DNA from: Arabidopsis thaliana
Taxonomy: Eukaryota > Streptophyta > Magnoliopsida > Brassicales > Brassicaceae
Assembly (NCBI RefSeq): GCF_000001735.4
Contig: NC_003076.8
Span: 2,604,001 to 2,668,000, forward strand
Length of the DNA: 64,000 nt
Direction of reading: 5' to 3'
The position numbers and the translations under genes were made by a program. Shown here in pieces: positions 1 through 12,486 of the stretch; within the stretch, counting starts at the first letter, position 1; each line of letters starts with the position of its first letter. The notes below the pieces were generated by a model that was given only the letters and a program-made list of their open reading frames with translations, was not told the DNA's origin and searched no databases.

Positions 1-610
1 GATATATTACAGGAAAAATCTTAAATATAACAATCAAAATTCAATGATGAATTTTGGGTCGATATTGTATTTTTTTTAAGTTTCAAATTTTATAATATTG
101 AAATTTATAAGAAAATGACAAAATTATGTTTAATTTCACGGGACTGGGTTATATGGTAGGACGGGTTTGGGTGGATAATAATTACGATTTTAGAATGTCC
201 CATATCGCTTAAAAAAATTGGACAATGGTCAAGAGCCATACTATAAAAAGGACCAAAATGATTTCGATTACGAATGAGCATGAAACTTGATTTATGAGGT
301 GTCCAAAATTAAAATGGTTTGTTTACTAGGGTTATTTATTTTAAAAAATTGAAACTTTAAAAAGTTTAAAAAATTATAAATTAAATATTACAAGAAATTT
401 AAACAATATAAAAAATATTAATACGGGACGATATACTGCGAGAGAAATCTTAGATATAACACTCAAAATTCAATGATGAAGTTTGGGTCAATATTAATCT
501 TTTTTGAAGTTTCTAATTTTATAAATATTTGAAATTTATAATAAAATGACAAATTTGTGTTTAATTTCACGGGACGAGGTTATATGGTGTGACGGGTTTG
601 AGTGGATAAT
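1..610. repeat. Two diverged copies of a roughly 180-bp block, 427 bp apart
   Basis: The block at 1-180 recurs at about 428-610. Both contain AAAATTCAATGATGAA, then TTTCACGGGAC, GGTTATATGG and GACGGGTTTG followed by GTGGATAATAA in the same order, with scattered substitutions. This is an older duplication inside the Helitron-like region. Confidence 0.7.
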
Positions 611-784
611 AACATGGGATAGTATGCTATGGAAAAAAACATATAATAACAATCATAATATAATTATATAATCTTAAACACTAAACAAAATTAACAATAT
701 TAAAAAAAAAAAACTTAAAACTTTAATTTTTTTAAAACACATTTTGATTCTTTTATAAGAAATTTAAACATTATAAATATTTAA

Positions 785-1310
785 ACTTTATACTACGGGT
801 GAAATTTTATAATTGACTGTTTGGGTTGATAAGAATTTACAATAGAACTAGGAGTTAAATCCTAGAATGACAATCAAAATATAATTATACAATTAAATAC
901 TACCACGAGTGAAATCCTATAATTGACGAGTTTGAATCGATATTAATATGGGATGGTGTACTACGGGTGATATTTTAGAATTGATTGGTTTGGGTTGATA
1001 ATAATTTACGATAGAATTAGGAGTGAAATCTGATAATGACAATTAAAATATAATTATACAATTAAATACTACCACGGGTGAAATCCTAGAATTGACGGGT
1101 TTGATTCGATATTAATATGGGATGGTGTACTACGGGTGATATTTTAGAATTGACTGGTTTGGGTTGATAATAATTTGCGATAGAATTAGGAGTGAAATCC
1201 TACGATGACAATTAAAATATAATTATACAATTAAATACTACCACGGGTGAAATCCTAGAATTGACGGGTTTGATTCGATATTAATATGGGATGGTGTACT
1301 ACGGGTGAAA
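785..1310. repeat. 169-bp tandem repeat, about three copies
   Basis: The phrase AATTAAATACTACCACG starts at 891, 1060 and 1229, a constant 169-bp period. A partial copy precedes the first from about 785. Units differ at few positions, for example CACGAGTG against CACGGGTG. They contain paired phrases (ACTACGGGTG and TACCACGGGTG) that look like recycled Helitron subterminal sequence. Confidence 0.85.
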
Positions 1311-1639
1311 TCTGAGAAACAACAATCAATATACAATTATACAATATTAAACATTTAACAAAATAAACAAATATAATTTAAAACTTTAAAATTTGAGTTA
1401 TAAAATTTCGTCTCGCGGTGAATTATACATTTAAATCAAACAATAACATAAATTTATTAAATCATCCTAAAAATTATTCAATTATTTTTTATTTAATAAA
1501 AATATAGGTCCGCGGTATACTGCAGATTAATATCTAGTATAATAAACAACATTCCAAACTAAAAAAATACTACAATCACGACCAAAGTTTGCTCTAATTC
1601 CAGTCAAAGTTTCAAACCCTAACTGTAAAAGCTCTAGTT

Positions 1640-1812
1640 CGAGAAAGATCATAATTGATAAAGACAACGACGGCGACGAAACTCCACGGTAAAAGATGCT
1701 ACCACCGCGTCTCTGAAGAAGAAACTCCTGAGTTTTGGAGGCGACGACGAGGAGGGAGAAGACGAAGCTTCCCGTGTCAAATCCTCTTCGTGTCCGAGGA
1801 AATACAGGCGGT
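1640..1812 (+). pseudogene. Possible fragment of an ILP1/GCF-like gene
   Basis: Read from 1707, one frame gives SLKKKLLSFGGDDEEGEDEA followed by SRVKSSS. This resembles the N-terminal acidic region of the ILP1 / GC-rich-sequence DNA-binding-factor-like proteins of Arabidopsis, which as I recall carry a KKKLLSF motif followed by an acidic run. The upstream part has in-frame stops, there is no plausible start, and the similarity fades after about 1812. It lies just outside the Helitron-like 3' end, so capture by that element cannot be claimed. The match is from memory and short. Confidence 0.35.
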
Positions 1813-2654
1813 TTGTTGTTTATGGATATAAATTATGGTTAAAAGAACGTAATTGATGTTTGTTGTTTTATCCCATTATATATGGGATCTCGTTTACTTC
1901 AATAGTTTGGAAAATCAAGTATTGAAGTTGAATATATAGAAGATATGATTTTCATCATTTTAAATAAAAGTAATTAAATGCTAGTTGATATATTTTTCAA
2001 TGGCATATCTTATAATACCCCACATAACATTTGATTATTTTGCTAACAACATTGCATAAATAATAGTACAAGATAGCTCTTGTTGCTAAAGTACACTTGA
2101 TTTAATCTTTTTGCCGTGCTCCAGACTTTGTCCTAGAGAGTTGGGTCATACAGGCTTTTGATTGGCATTATAATTAAGTGTGTTTCTCTTTTTCTTTTTC
2201 AAAATCGTTCATGCGCTTTGGTTTAGTCAAATACATAAAAGATATCTAGTATTACATTGAAAACCATAGAACAAAGTAAGAGGAAGAAACAAATATAAAA
2301 AGTGTGAGATGATCAAGTATATAAGAGAGTGAAAAATGTTTTCACTTAACACTGGACGCTTCCAGAAAACTTTGAAAGCCTTCCTTAACGATATATTCCT
2401 CAAAAGAGTATGTTCTAAAATGCGGTTAGCATAACCGGGTCGCCCTAGTCTTCTTAGGTCTCATACGATTATGGACCCACGAGATATATATAACAGGATT
2501 TCGGATGTACAAAAGAAAAAAATCAAAGATATAACTATAATAATAAATTATAATCCCTTTTTGAGATAAAATGATTTAAAGAAAAAAACAGAGGAATCAA
2601 TTTTGGTGTTTAACTTTTACCGGATTGTGTGTTTGGGTTTTGTTTTTATAACTT
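1813..2654. other. Intergenic AT-rich DNA downstream of BIM1
   Basis: I see no coding-like frame or structured repeat here. The right part should hold the 3' untranslated region of BIM1, which is transcribed leftward. Confidence 0.5.
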
Positions 2655-5571
2655 CTACTGTCCCGTCTTGAGCCGTTTTGGTTTCCGAGTTTGCTTGACA
2701 TTGTCGTTTCTGGTTCGAGAAACCGGTTCACGAACTTCATGATCCTATCGAGATGTGAACAAAACTATAAACTATCAAGATCCAACTCATGAAAATGTGT
2801 TTGAATTGAATCAAACGTAAGTAAAGAAAAAGATACCTTGAAGGAAGAAGACGAGGATTGTTTAGCGAGCTCGATTTCAACGGAGATGCTTGCTTTCGTT
2901 AAGTCCACTCCTGAATTCTCCAATGCTTCTCTCAGTGTTTTCACTAATCTGCTCCACACACAAAAGTAAATGTATAAAAGGTTAATAATTTTTTACTTTT
3001 ACTTAACTGTTGCAAGATCAAAATTCAAAAGAGAGTTTTTTAGTTTTACCCTTGTGAGTAAACACTTGAAATTCTGATGTTACCCTCAAGAACTTCCTCA
3101 TCTTCTTCTTCTTTTTGACTCCGGGAACTCGGACTTGGCTCTACAGCCTCTGATGATGCGACTCTTGCGTGGAACTGGGGTACGGGATTACCCGCAATCA
3201 CAGGAGAGAAAAAACTGTTGCTTTGAATCGACAATGGAAATGGAGAGGTCGTCGCGGTTGTTGGATGATCAATAACAACACCTTGTGCAGTTGCAAGGAC
3301 CGAAACCGGAATGTTGTTTTTCTCTTCTTCCAATTTTGGAGCAAAAGCAACTCCTTCAGGTACTAGCTGTTGGTTGTTGTTACTCTGCTATAATGTAAAT
3401 GGATCACACGGGTTAACATTACATGGTTTGTTTGTTTTCAGTTTCCAACCCGGGGAATAAAAATGAAGTATGGTCGGAAAATGTGAGATTATATTTACCC
3501 AATTCAATAGCTTCGCAGGTTCGTGATTCCATCCTTGGTAAGAGGTCACATACTTGTCTGCTTTCTCTTGTAAGAATTGAATATACTCGATAACCTGTAT
3601 GAAGTTGTCAAAAAAAAAAATTGGAGATTAGGAGCAGATGTGATTGAATCTTACTGTCACAAAATTTTCGGCCAAAAGAGTATAGTTATACCTCTAGTAA
3701 GAAGGAGGCCTTATCCCGCTTTTGGTCGCTGTTAGGTATTAGTTGTCTCAACATCTGAAATCTGCAGAGGGATCCATTAACAATGTTTGATTAGTATCTC
3801 CACTCTGCTAAGCTATATAACCAATTCTGGTGGCTTTTGCTACATATTCAGGACTTACCTATCATTGATCTTGCTCCTTCTCCGTTGCTCTGTAGCAGAA
3901 TGTTTAGACCTAGGTGTGTTCAGCTTTTGATCGTTAGGAGAGCCTCTCACATCTGCTTTTACCCTCAAATCCACTGTAAAGAAGCAATCAATCAGATCCT
4001 AAGCTGTTACTGTTTAGACTTTAGATATCATATAGGTGGAATCTCGGACAATACAAACCTCTATGGCTCTGGCTAGTCGAGGAGCTTTCTTTCTTCATGA
4101 TAAAATCTTCTTCATCATCTAAATCATCTTCCTGTGAACTTCCTTTTGCTGACCTTATCATGTCCATGAAGCTCTGGCTCTTAAGCACAGACCCTCTGCA
4201 ACCAAAGTAAAACTTTAGTTGATCACTCTTTAAAGTCCATAGACCGAGTTATATAAAAAAGAGAAGATATGAGACTAACTGAGAGGAAGAGAGAGAACTG
4301 AAACCGCTCATATGGTTGTTTGTCAAAGACTGGGACCGTCTCTCCGCCACTGGCCATTGTCCCACAGTTGCTGCAACATCAGCTACACATTCAAAAAAAC
4401 TTATATTTCATCATTCCATTGATTTCTAAATACTACTTTAAAACTAGTCTAAATAAACATCACGATTCAAGTTTTCTTGTTACCTCTCATGTTTACTCTC
4501 TCCCCAACACTATTCTCCTTCCTTGTCTGTCCCTTCTTCCCAGAAGCAGATTCATCCCACAGAGTGAACCCGCTTGATGCAGCGGCGTACGAGCTGCAAT
4601 TAGAGTTAGAATTCTCATCCAAAACGTTTCTCTCATTAGCATTGAACATCATTGGTGGTGACAACTCCGGCTTAGGAATTCTCTGATGATGATGATGGAA
4701 GTAAGGAATGGGGCTAATCGTATAAGTCCCTATACCACCGGGAAGCACGTGCTGCAACGGTGGAGGTGGAGCAGGGGGCGGTGGCTTCTCGGACGCTGTA
4801 GTGGTAGAGTTAATCCTACTTACGTCTTCTTTAGCACCAACACATTCTAACGGTTGAAGAAAATCATGGGTTTTCAAGTGACTACCTGCTTCACGTACCA
4901 TCAAAATTAAAAACATAAACTATATGTTAGAGAAGTAAATCCCTAGATAATACACATTTTCTTATACATCAAGTTGTATGCATTTAAACGCTTATAGTAA
5001 TTAACAACATTTTGTTATTTATGTGATGCAATTCTAGGGATCAACATCATGAGGGTTGAAAGATATTTATTTAATCGAAGGCAAGGTTTAACGACATGTG
5101 TAGACGAAAAAGAAAGAAAAAAACGGTCCCAAAATTCCATGGGCTTTAAACACAGATGGGCCCATTAGGACCCAACAAAATAGCAACATTTTGATCCATG
5201 ATTCGTCTTAAAGTCAGATCAGATGCACGCGCGAAAAAAACGTGACCCCTTTTAAGAGAATCTTAAAGAAGAAAAAAGGGTAAAATGGTAAAAAAAAATA
5301 CCTTGAGAAGAAGGTGGTGGTGTTGGCTTTGGATCTGGGTGGACGGTTGAATGACTGCAGAGCGATAAAAAATCATGTGTTGGTTTTCTCCCTGTGCGAA
5401 ATTCTTCTTAATATATATATCAAAATTCAAAAAAATACATAAATTTAAAATTATGAATCTTGTAGAAACTAAACACTCTGTTTTAAAATAAAATAAAGGA
5501 ATTGGTAACAATAATATCTGATAATGGTGTTTACCTTGGGTTTTGAAGGGACGAGGTTGAGGAAGCTCCAT
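2655..5571 (-). CDS. BIM1: BIM1, bHLH transcription factor of brassinosteroid signalling
   Basis: Eleven coding exons (5571-5535, 5391-5302, 4885-4484, 4382-4280, 4195-4059, 3973-3859, 3761-3692, 3594-3499, 3387-3050, 2948-2837, 2744-2655) join in frame to 529 aa, the BIM1 length I remember. The bHLH domain spans about residues 277-330. Its basic region has HSATEQRRR (His281, Glu285, Arg289), the H-x3-E-x3-R pattern of G-box-binding factors. The N-terminal half is rich in Pro, His and Ser. From the family: BIM1 is nuclear, partners BES1/BZR-type factors and binds E-boxes in brassinosteroid-responsive promoters. The last exons carry an acidic Glu run and a basic tail ending RLKTGQ. The start is the first ATG before a 37-base first exon. 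The long upstream region with many G-boxes (7.6-11.0 kb) could feed back on this gene, but that is inference. Confidence 0.95.
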
Positions 5572-7654
5572 GAACGACAGAGCTTCGACGGTTTTTGAAT
5601 TCTTTTTAAATTATTCTATTACTAATCTGTGCGCGGGAATTATCGCAAAAATTGGCTAGCAGCTCAGATCTGCGACTTGTAGCAGCTGATTCAAGAGATA
5701 TTGTGGTTTTCGATGGTTGAAGAAGCGGAATTGAGCTCTGAAGTTGCTGAATTATGCTTTCTCTGTATCTTTTTACCGATAAAAATCCTCGAATTTGGTC
5801 AAATTCTGCTCGATTTAACCTAAATCAGCCTCCGCCGCAACTTTTCTCAGCGAATTCCACAGAATTCAAACGGGAGAATCGGCAGAAGTCACCAAATTCG
5901 TGGAATCGATAGATCTGTCATCAGAATTGGGTAGAAATTCAAGAGAATAACCATAATTCAGCGGAATTCATAGCTCAAACCAACTCAATTTCGCATAATT
6001 CAAGTCAACCAATGAACATGGAGATACAAAAACTAGAATCCAAGTCAAATCTCTAAAGAACACGAATGGATTAGATTTGAGCTAAGAAGCGTACCTTCTT
6101 CGACAGCAAATTACGTGAAGCTTTTGGCGTGTCAAGGTACTGTTGAAATTACGCCGACTACTATCATGCGTCGAAGTAAATGCAATCAAAAGGAAATCAG
6201 TTAACTAATTAAAATGGTAAGATATGTATGATTAATTAAGAATCTCATGTATCTGATATTCAAGTCATCGTACATTCTTCTATAGCCTAATACCACCAAA
6301 CCTAAATGAACAGTGCGAAAAGGAAAAATAAAATAAAGAAGATTTTGTGTCTCCGTTTAGAAAATCATGCTTATAAAAACCTCCATGTAAATAATGTAAT
6401 CAGACCACTGTATTACGTGGTCTATGTTCGTGTGTACTGAATGCGCATAACTAGACGACTTGTTTAATTGGTAAATTGGAAGGTAATTGGTAAGTTTGAC
6501 AAAGATACGTACTACTAATTGATAGCTAGGCTTGGCTGCAAACAATTACCAATTTAATAGTAAATTTAGTAGTAGAAATTCTGCTATAGATGATGGAATA
6601 TAGGGGGACAAGTATGATTTTGTTCGTACGTGTATGCGTCTATGTATTTGTGTGAGTGGAGATATATGTAATGTATGTGACATTAGGTGGAACAAAGACA
6701 GCTCTTCCGCCTTTAACAAATTGTCTAAAACCCATAGTTAAGAACCTGATCATGTGAGCTAAGCGCATTTTTATATTTAGTTGAATGCCACTTGTTACAA
6801 AATCACTAACTTATAAGTAAACCAAATAGACGACTTACAAATTACAGTACTTATTTTAAAAGTCTTGTTAGCATTTACTAAACTAACATATGTCTAGTAC
6901 TGTATATAATTTGAATTATATATTCGAAAAAAGTCATCTCTTAAAACCAAAAATAAAATGATAAAATATCTTTAGTCCATTTGTATTCAAGCGAAAATAG
7001 TTATGGCTTTCAAGTTTTTGCAAGTACGTATATACTTGATTAAATTACTTAAGATTTTCAGTAGTTAAGAATTAAATTTACTTACGAGTAATATTTATTG
7101 CCCTCCCCTAATGCTTACAATCTAGTTAGTTTCTGAGTACTACATCTTTCCAGTAGTCATGAGTTTAATCTGAAGATAGAAATAATAAATTGAAAACAGA
7201 GATGGAGATGATAGTGAGAAAGGAACTATAGCTAAATAGTGTTGGATCACATGAAGTGAAAAATTGTACAAAATAGGGAAAGAGCAAAAACAATTACACA
7301 TCCCCACATGCCTTCCACTTTGTCTCGTGAGTTGTTAGGTTGTGCTTAAACACGCTTTATTCTCTGTATTTTATATTAACCCCATGAATTGTATTATATT
7401 GATTTAAAATCACTCGCAATCTCGTGGTTCTTTGATGAAATGTATTATTGTTATTCGAGATTCGGTTTCTCTAGAGCACAAGTAATTGGTTAGATACATT
7501 AAAATCAAAAACAAAAAAGCAAATGGAATTGTTAAGATTTTTACACGTTTAGATGAGAAGAAAGAAAGAAATCAAGGAAAGTAAATAAAAACGAAATGGT
7601 CAATTCAAGTGAAAGGCGAATAAGAGGTTAGTGTGACGTCGTTTTCATGATGTA

Positions 7655-7689
7655 GTGGGACCACGTGAACTGACTCTGCAACTCACGTG
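7655..7689. promoter_or_regulatory. G-box/TCP-site module 1
   Basis: GTGGGACCACGTG joins a class I TCP consensus (GTGGGNCC, 7655-7662) to a G-box (CACGTG, 7662-7667). A second G-box lies at 7684-7689. TCP and bHLH/bZIP factors bind these motifs in plants; which gene they act on is unknown. Confidence 0.45.
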
Positions 7690-8885
7690 AGAGAAACACT
7701 GTAGAAACATAAATAGATTTTCGAAAACATTAACATCAAGGGCAATTTAGTAACAATACTTCTTGACTAGAAACTTGGAAGGCTAAGGGTTTTAGTCGAT
7801 CGAAGAAAGAAGGTTTCCATTCAGTCTCATAAACTGTTTATTGATATGCCACAAACCGACCTATCCTTAACCATTCGTGGTTCGGTTGGGCACATCATGT
7901 TCTTCCCGTCTTACGTAATTCAATCAATAAATAATCATTCAACTTGAGTTAGTTAACAAAATAAGAAGAAGCATATCAAGTAGGTTTCAACTTCAAAAGA
8001 TTAAGATCAAAATAACTTATATAATACAAAACATATTTTCTTTAATTTCCTACGCATATTATAAAACATATCCATGGAATTAATTAGAATAATGTATAGG
8101 AGAAAATCATTCGCGGAGTCACAAGATTTCTTAAACATATTTTTACATATTTAATCCAATTTGAAGTAAATCAATGCGAGATCTCATCACAACTACTCAC
8201 CAGGTTCATGCACACGCTAACAACTGTTTTAATATCAAGATTTGATAATATTTTAAGGGTGAACAATATTAAACATCTCTTTGCATATAAGTATATAACT
8301 ATATATCAATGACATTTTTTTTTTTTTGGTTTTAATGTTAGATATCAATGCTCTCTACGTTGATTTCTTACAGAATTACAGTTTATCAAACATTCTCTTT
8401 TCAGAAGTTTAATTAAAAAAATATAAACCCTTAATTTATTTATTTTGTTGTTAAAGTGTTTTTAAATAAAACATTAATTACAGAAACTTTATGCATACAC
8501 AAAAGAGTGTGTGGGAGAGCATCTCATCTGAATTAGCTGTCTTCTTTACTTCTTTTTTCCTTATAAAGAGGACTATTAGTTGTCTCTAATCATTGTTATT
8601 TTCTTAATAGTATAGTAACAGATTAAATAATCATAAAGCAATTAGAAAAGAAGAATAAGAAGCTGGACTTGAAGAAAAACAAATGTATTTGTAATGCGGA
8701 CATTCCTCTGTACATTTGCACAGGAATCCTCTTAGGGATCAGTTAACAAATAGTTTATCTATCTAGATATCATGTGACTTAGGGTTAAAACACGAGATTA
8801 AACAACTAATTATGATACATTGAAATTAAATATGAAGTTTTTAACCAAGGAGAAGGCTACGTACGAGACTTTGGATCTAAGAGGA

Positions 8886-9024
8886 CACGTGGCAGTTGCG
8901 CCGCGTAAATCGCGCCGTATCACGTGATAACGAAACCTTTTGGGGTATTTTTGGCTGCCTACCTCACAGCCTCCCCCATCCATCACGTGGCCAACTCACA
9001 CCTCTCGATTATTGCGGGTCCCAC
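8886..9024. promoter_or_regulatory. G-box/TCP-site module 2
   Basis: Three CACGTG G-boxes at 8886-8891, 8921-8926 and 8984-8989 are followed by GGGTCCCAC (9016-9024), which contains the TCP consensus GGNCCCAC. The block is GC-richer than its surroundings. Confidence 0.45.
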
Positions 9025-10642
9025 GTTTCTTTTTTACGCTATCCCGTTTTCACTATTTTTTATTCAAAATATAAATTAATTTGCTAATTATAGATATAAA
9101 AGCTATCTTAAAACAAAAGCTGTTAAAATGCTTTGTTAGCAAAGGGGAAAACAAGAACAAAAACTATGTACTTTGAAAATAACGGACCGTATAATTTTGA
9201 TATGAAAAAAGAGAAATTCTAACCATTAAATGCACTGAACCAGATCACTGATCTATATATTGTTTTTTAACTCTTTTTTTCAACGTGCAACTAATTTAAT
9301 TCTTGTACTGGAAATGAGTTATGATGACAAACAAAACAAAACAAAAATAAAATAAAAAATAATTTCTGAATGTTGCAGTTTTTATGTACCATCTATGATC
9401 TATGATAAATATACAAAAAAAAAAAAAGTGTTCATGATGCTGGTTTCTGGTGTAATCTTTTTGTTTCTTTGATCGGAACACGAATCTTTGCAAGATTATT
9501 GGGATAATTAACTAATATAACTTGCGTGAGATATGGCAAAAATCAAAGATGATTATTGATTAGGGTTTGGATATAGCATCTTCCGATGACATGAGTTGAA
9601 GATGATATATATTTTGAACTAGCTTGGTTAAGAGGAACCACAATATAATGTTATATATGTTCACCGTTTAATTAGATCTATAGTCTTATGTTTATAGGAA
9701 TATAGGATCCACGACTCTAATTTTCACATGAGGTAATAATGAATTTATTGGTTTTTACTTTTTGAGTTAGAGCTCCATTTTATTGAGTTTTGAGGTGAGG
9801 TTTACCATTATGTGATATTTGTTGTAAACTTTTGATGATATCATATATGCTTTTTTGGTTAATAGACCTTTAACTTAGTTCACACCGTAAAAACATGCAT
9901 ATATGTTGCTAAATTCGGCTAAAAACAATATTAATGTTTCCGAAAGATGATATACAAAATGCGTGAGAATCATTTTGTCACGAATTTAATGTTTGTTCTG
10001 TTCACCGAGTCCAAGCGTTAGATGGTTACGTGACAATATGATTTCAGATGACACACTAATGCATGAAAACCACAAGCCACTAGAGTTCTTCCTATATTTG
10101 ATATCCACTTGATACATAGGAGGCGTTGATATCTAAATAATCAAATTTGCTCACAACAATTGACATGGATTATTTCGTAAGAAAATAGACTGCTAGTTAA
10201 TTAAGCCGTTACCCTTTAAAAAAAAAAGATACTAAATATTTTATAGACTGTGTAACAATTTTTTTTTCCGTAGTTTATAACTCACTCGACATATTTCAAC
10301 ATACTGTATACTTGTTATCAAAAATATATTTACACATAGATGTTTGCGTCACAAATCTATAGAATTTGTTTGACAAAAAGCTTATTTTAATTACTTTTTA
10401 TACGAGCATATGAGATGTTTGCCACAAAGATTATCGTTGGTTTACACACAATCGCACATCATTGGTCGTAAAATTGTGTGCTGTAATCCAAATAAGACTT
10501 TGATATTAATTAAGTGAAACAATTCTAAATAAGGATTTCGAACTGTCAGAATAAAACTAGGTTATATAGGCCGTAAAAAAAGGAAAGACAAGAAGGTGAA
10601 AGTGAGATTTGGAGAAGAGGAGGAGGAGCAGAGAAGGATGGT

Positions 10643-11007
10643 CACGTGGGTGCCCATTCCCTGCCGTTAACAATTTGCCTTCCGTCTCGCGTGCGGTGGG
10701 TCCCATATCATCTCCTAACGAGAGAGTCGCCGCACTGTTGGACACTCTTTGACGCCGTTTAACTCCAAACGTTGCCGTTAAGTAGAGAGTGAGATTTTTA
10801 TTTGGTACGGGCAAATGGGAGAGGAAGAGTAGAGACGTGAGGGGCACGTGCCCTGTAAGAGAGAGAGAGAAGCGGTGGCGACCGATCGCTTTCTCGTGAT
10901 GGTATCACGTGAGGGCAAATTTATTCATCTTTGGGTCCCACTTTTTTTTCACTCTGACAAATAATATCAGAGATTAGAACTCGAGGTAAAGTAAAACTTG
11001 TGGGCCC
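10643..11007. promoter_or_regulatory. G-box/TCP-site module 3
   Basis: G-boxes lie at 10643-10648, 10845-10850 (inside GGGGCACGTGCCC) and 10906-10911. TCP-type sites lie at 10696-10703 (GTGGGTCC), 10934-10941 (GGTCCCAC) and 11000-11007 (GTGGGCCC). A further G-box is at 11681-11686. This is the densest of the three modules. Confidence 0.45.
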
Positions 11008-11816
11008 TCTAGCTATGAATATTTTATTTTCTTTTTTGTGAATAAATAGCTGACACTTATGAATCCGACATCCGTGGTAATGCGCTCATTTACCACTAGA
11101 ACTAAGGTTGAAGCTGCCAATTTAAACTAAATCGTGGATAATTGTATACATAGTAGTAAAATGATGATTTTAAAAAGTGGATTCGTACTATTTTCAATAT
11201 TCATCAAATTTACGTATACTAAACTATTTTTCCTTATCATATTAAAACTGTTATGTTTATTAATTAACCGATATGTTTACATATGACATGTGTTACTTAT
11301 TAAACCACATAATCAAAAGCTGTTTTTAATTTTACAATGGTGTGATAAAATAATTTTTTGACTAAAATTTAGGTAATTAATGTCATTGTCTCGTTATATT
11401 TCTCTATCTCTAATGACGTTGTTTAGGAATTTTAATGGTGGATGAAAAAAAGAAGAAGAAGAAGATAAGATAAATTATGTTGGGAATAGAAGGAGAGGGC
11501 ATGTGGTGTCCTTTCTCGAGTGACCTGTCGGTTTATGGGTCATTGATAATACGTGAAAGCGAAAGCTCTGGAGAGAGAAGAGAAGAGACTCTCTCATCAT
11601 GTCAAAAATAAAAATAAAAAGAGAAGATGTGTTTTCTTTTGTTCTGTTCCCACACTAGTTTTCGCTTACGTGGCCTCTCTCACGTGCTTGGACTCTTTGG
11701 GCTTCTCTATTTTAATTATTTTTTATTCTTACTGGATGGCGATTTCGATTAAGACGCGGCCCATTCTTTATTCGACAAGTGTCCCCTCTCTATTTATTTA
11801 TTTCTATTTTCTTGCC

Positions 11817-11900
11817 GAGATACTTTTGGACCAACCAAAAAGAAGAAAATAATATATTTTTTATACATTTTCTTCTTTTTGGTTGGTCCAAAAGTATCTC
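11817..11900. repeat. Perfect 34-bp inverted repeat with 16-base loop
   Basis: The left arm (11817-11850, starting GAGATACTTTTGGACC) and right arm (11867-11900, ending GGTCCAAAAGTATCTC) are exact reverse complements over 34 bases. They are separated by an AT-rich 16-base loop. Transcribed from either strand this folds into a perfect hairpin. It sits 586 bp upstream of the RING gene start. It could be a small foldback transposon, a young miRNA/siRNA hairpin or a fold-back terminator. I do not recognise a known mature miRNA in it. Confidence 0.9.
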
Positions 11901-11994
11901 ACAATAAAAATAAATTCCTTTTTCTAGTCAAATAAATTTTAAAAACGTTATGATATATAAATGTTGACAAATTGAAGTAAACCATTATAATTTA

Positions 11995-12177
11995 TGGGCC
12001 GCCCATGGGCCGATATGGTGTAAATGTGCATCTAATTCCACCGTACTGAGAATACAAATTGGTTTTCTTTTTTTGTTCATCATTTCAAATAGAACTGAAT
12101 TCAAGTCAATCTCAAATTTGGTTTGGGTGCTCAAGAGATTCTCCGTGATAACAGGCCAATATTTCGGCCTGGCCCAT
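11995..12177. promoter_or_regulatory. Site II elements upstream of the RING gene
   Basis: TGGGCC occurs at 11995-12000 and 12006-12011, the second inside the palindrome-like GCCCATGGGC, and GGCCCA recurs near 12171. TGGGCC/T site II motifs bind TCP factors and mark promoters of growth-related plant genes. They lie 300-500 bp before the ATG. Confidence 0.5.
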
Positions 12178-12486
12178 TCAAGCGATTCTCGAGCCGAGAA
12201 TATGACTGAGGGACAAAATCGTCATTTTAAGGTTACTCCACAAAAGGAGTAAATATCGTCAAAATTGATGGCGGAAATTTTCATGTGTTTAGATCGAAAG
12301 CGACGTCGTATTATAACAACACATGAGATGTGAGATTGTTAGTTAACGAAGCAGACCTCGATTCGATTTCTCACAATTCTCCCCCGATAACTGATTACTC
12401 TTCTTCTTCTTCCTCCGTCGTTGTTTCATGCGACGAATCGGTTTCAGATTCAGTCGTGGTATCTCTCGATCTTCTCTATCTTTGTC

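Larger units (their letters stand above)
1..1537 (+). mobile_element. Degenerate non-autonomous Helitron-like element, 3' part
   Basis: This AT-rich stretch is made of internally repeated sequence with recurring phrases such as GGGATGGTGTACTACGGGTG and GAATTGACGGGTTTGATTCG. It ends in a degenerate hairpin (CGCGGTATACTGCAG, 1511-1525) followed by TTAATATCTAG and a T. A GC-rich palindrome shortly before a CTAG end next to a T is the 3' signature of Arabidopsis Helitrons of the ATREP/Basho type. The 5' end is outside the window or unrecognisable, and no helicase or other coding region is present, so this would be a dead non-autonomous copy. The Helitron assignment is an inference from the terminus and repeat style. 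Confidence 0.55.
5572..12486. other. Long gene-poor region between BIM1 and the RING gene
   Basis: About 6.9 kb without a convincing protein gene. The left end (5572 to about 6130) is probably the BIM1 5' leader and promoter. The rest is AT-rich, with notable islands: three clusters of CACGTG and GTGGGNCC-type sites (7655-7689, 8886-9024, 10643-11007), a perfect inverted repeat (11817-11900), and site II elements close to the RING gene. Open frames inside (for example 10557-10847 and 11553-11852) lack codon structure and overlap these regulatory islands. Confidence 0.6.

Noticed and set aside
10557-10847. Minus-strand 96-codon frame
   Set aside because: Composition is not coding-like and it covers the G-box/TCP module 3.
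11553-11852. Plus-strand 99-codon frame
   Set aside because: It runs through low-complexity and G-box sequence into the inverted repeat; no family signature.
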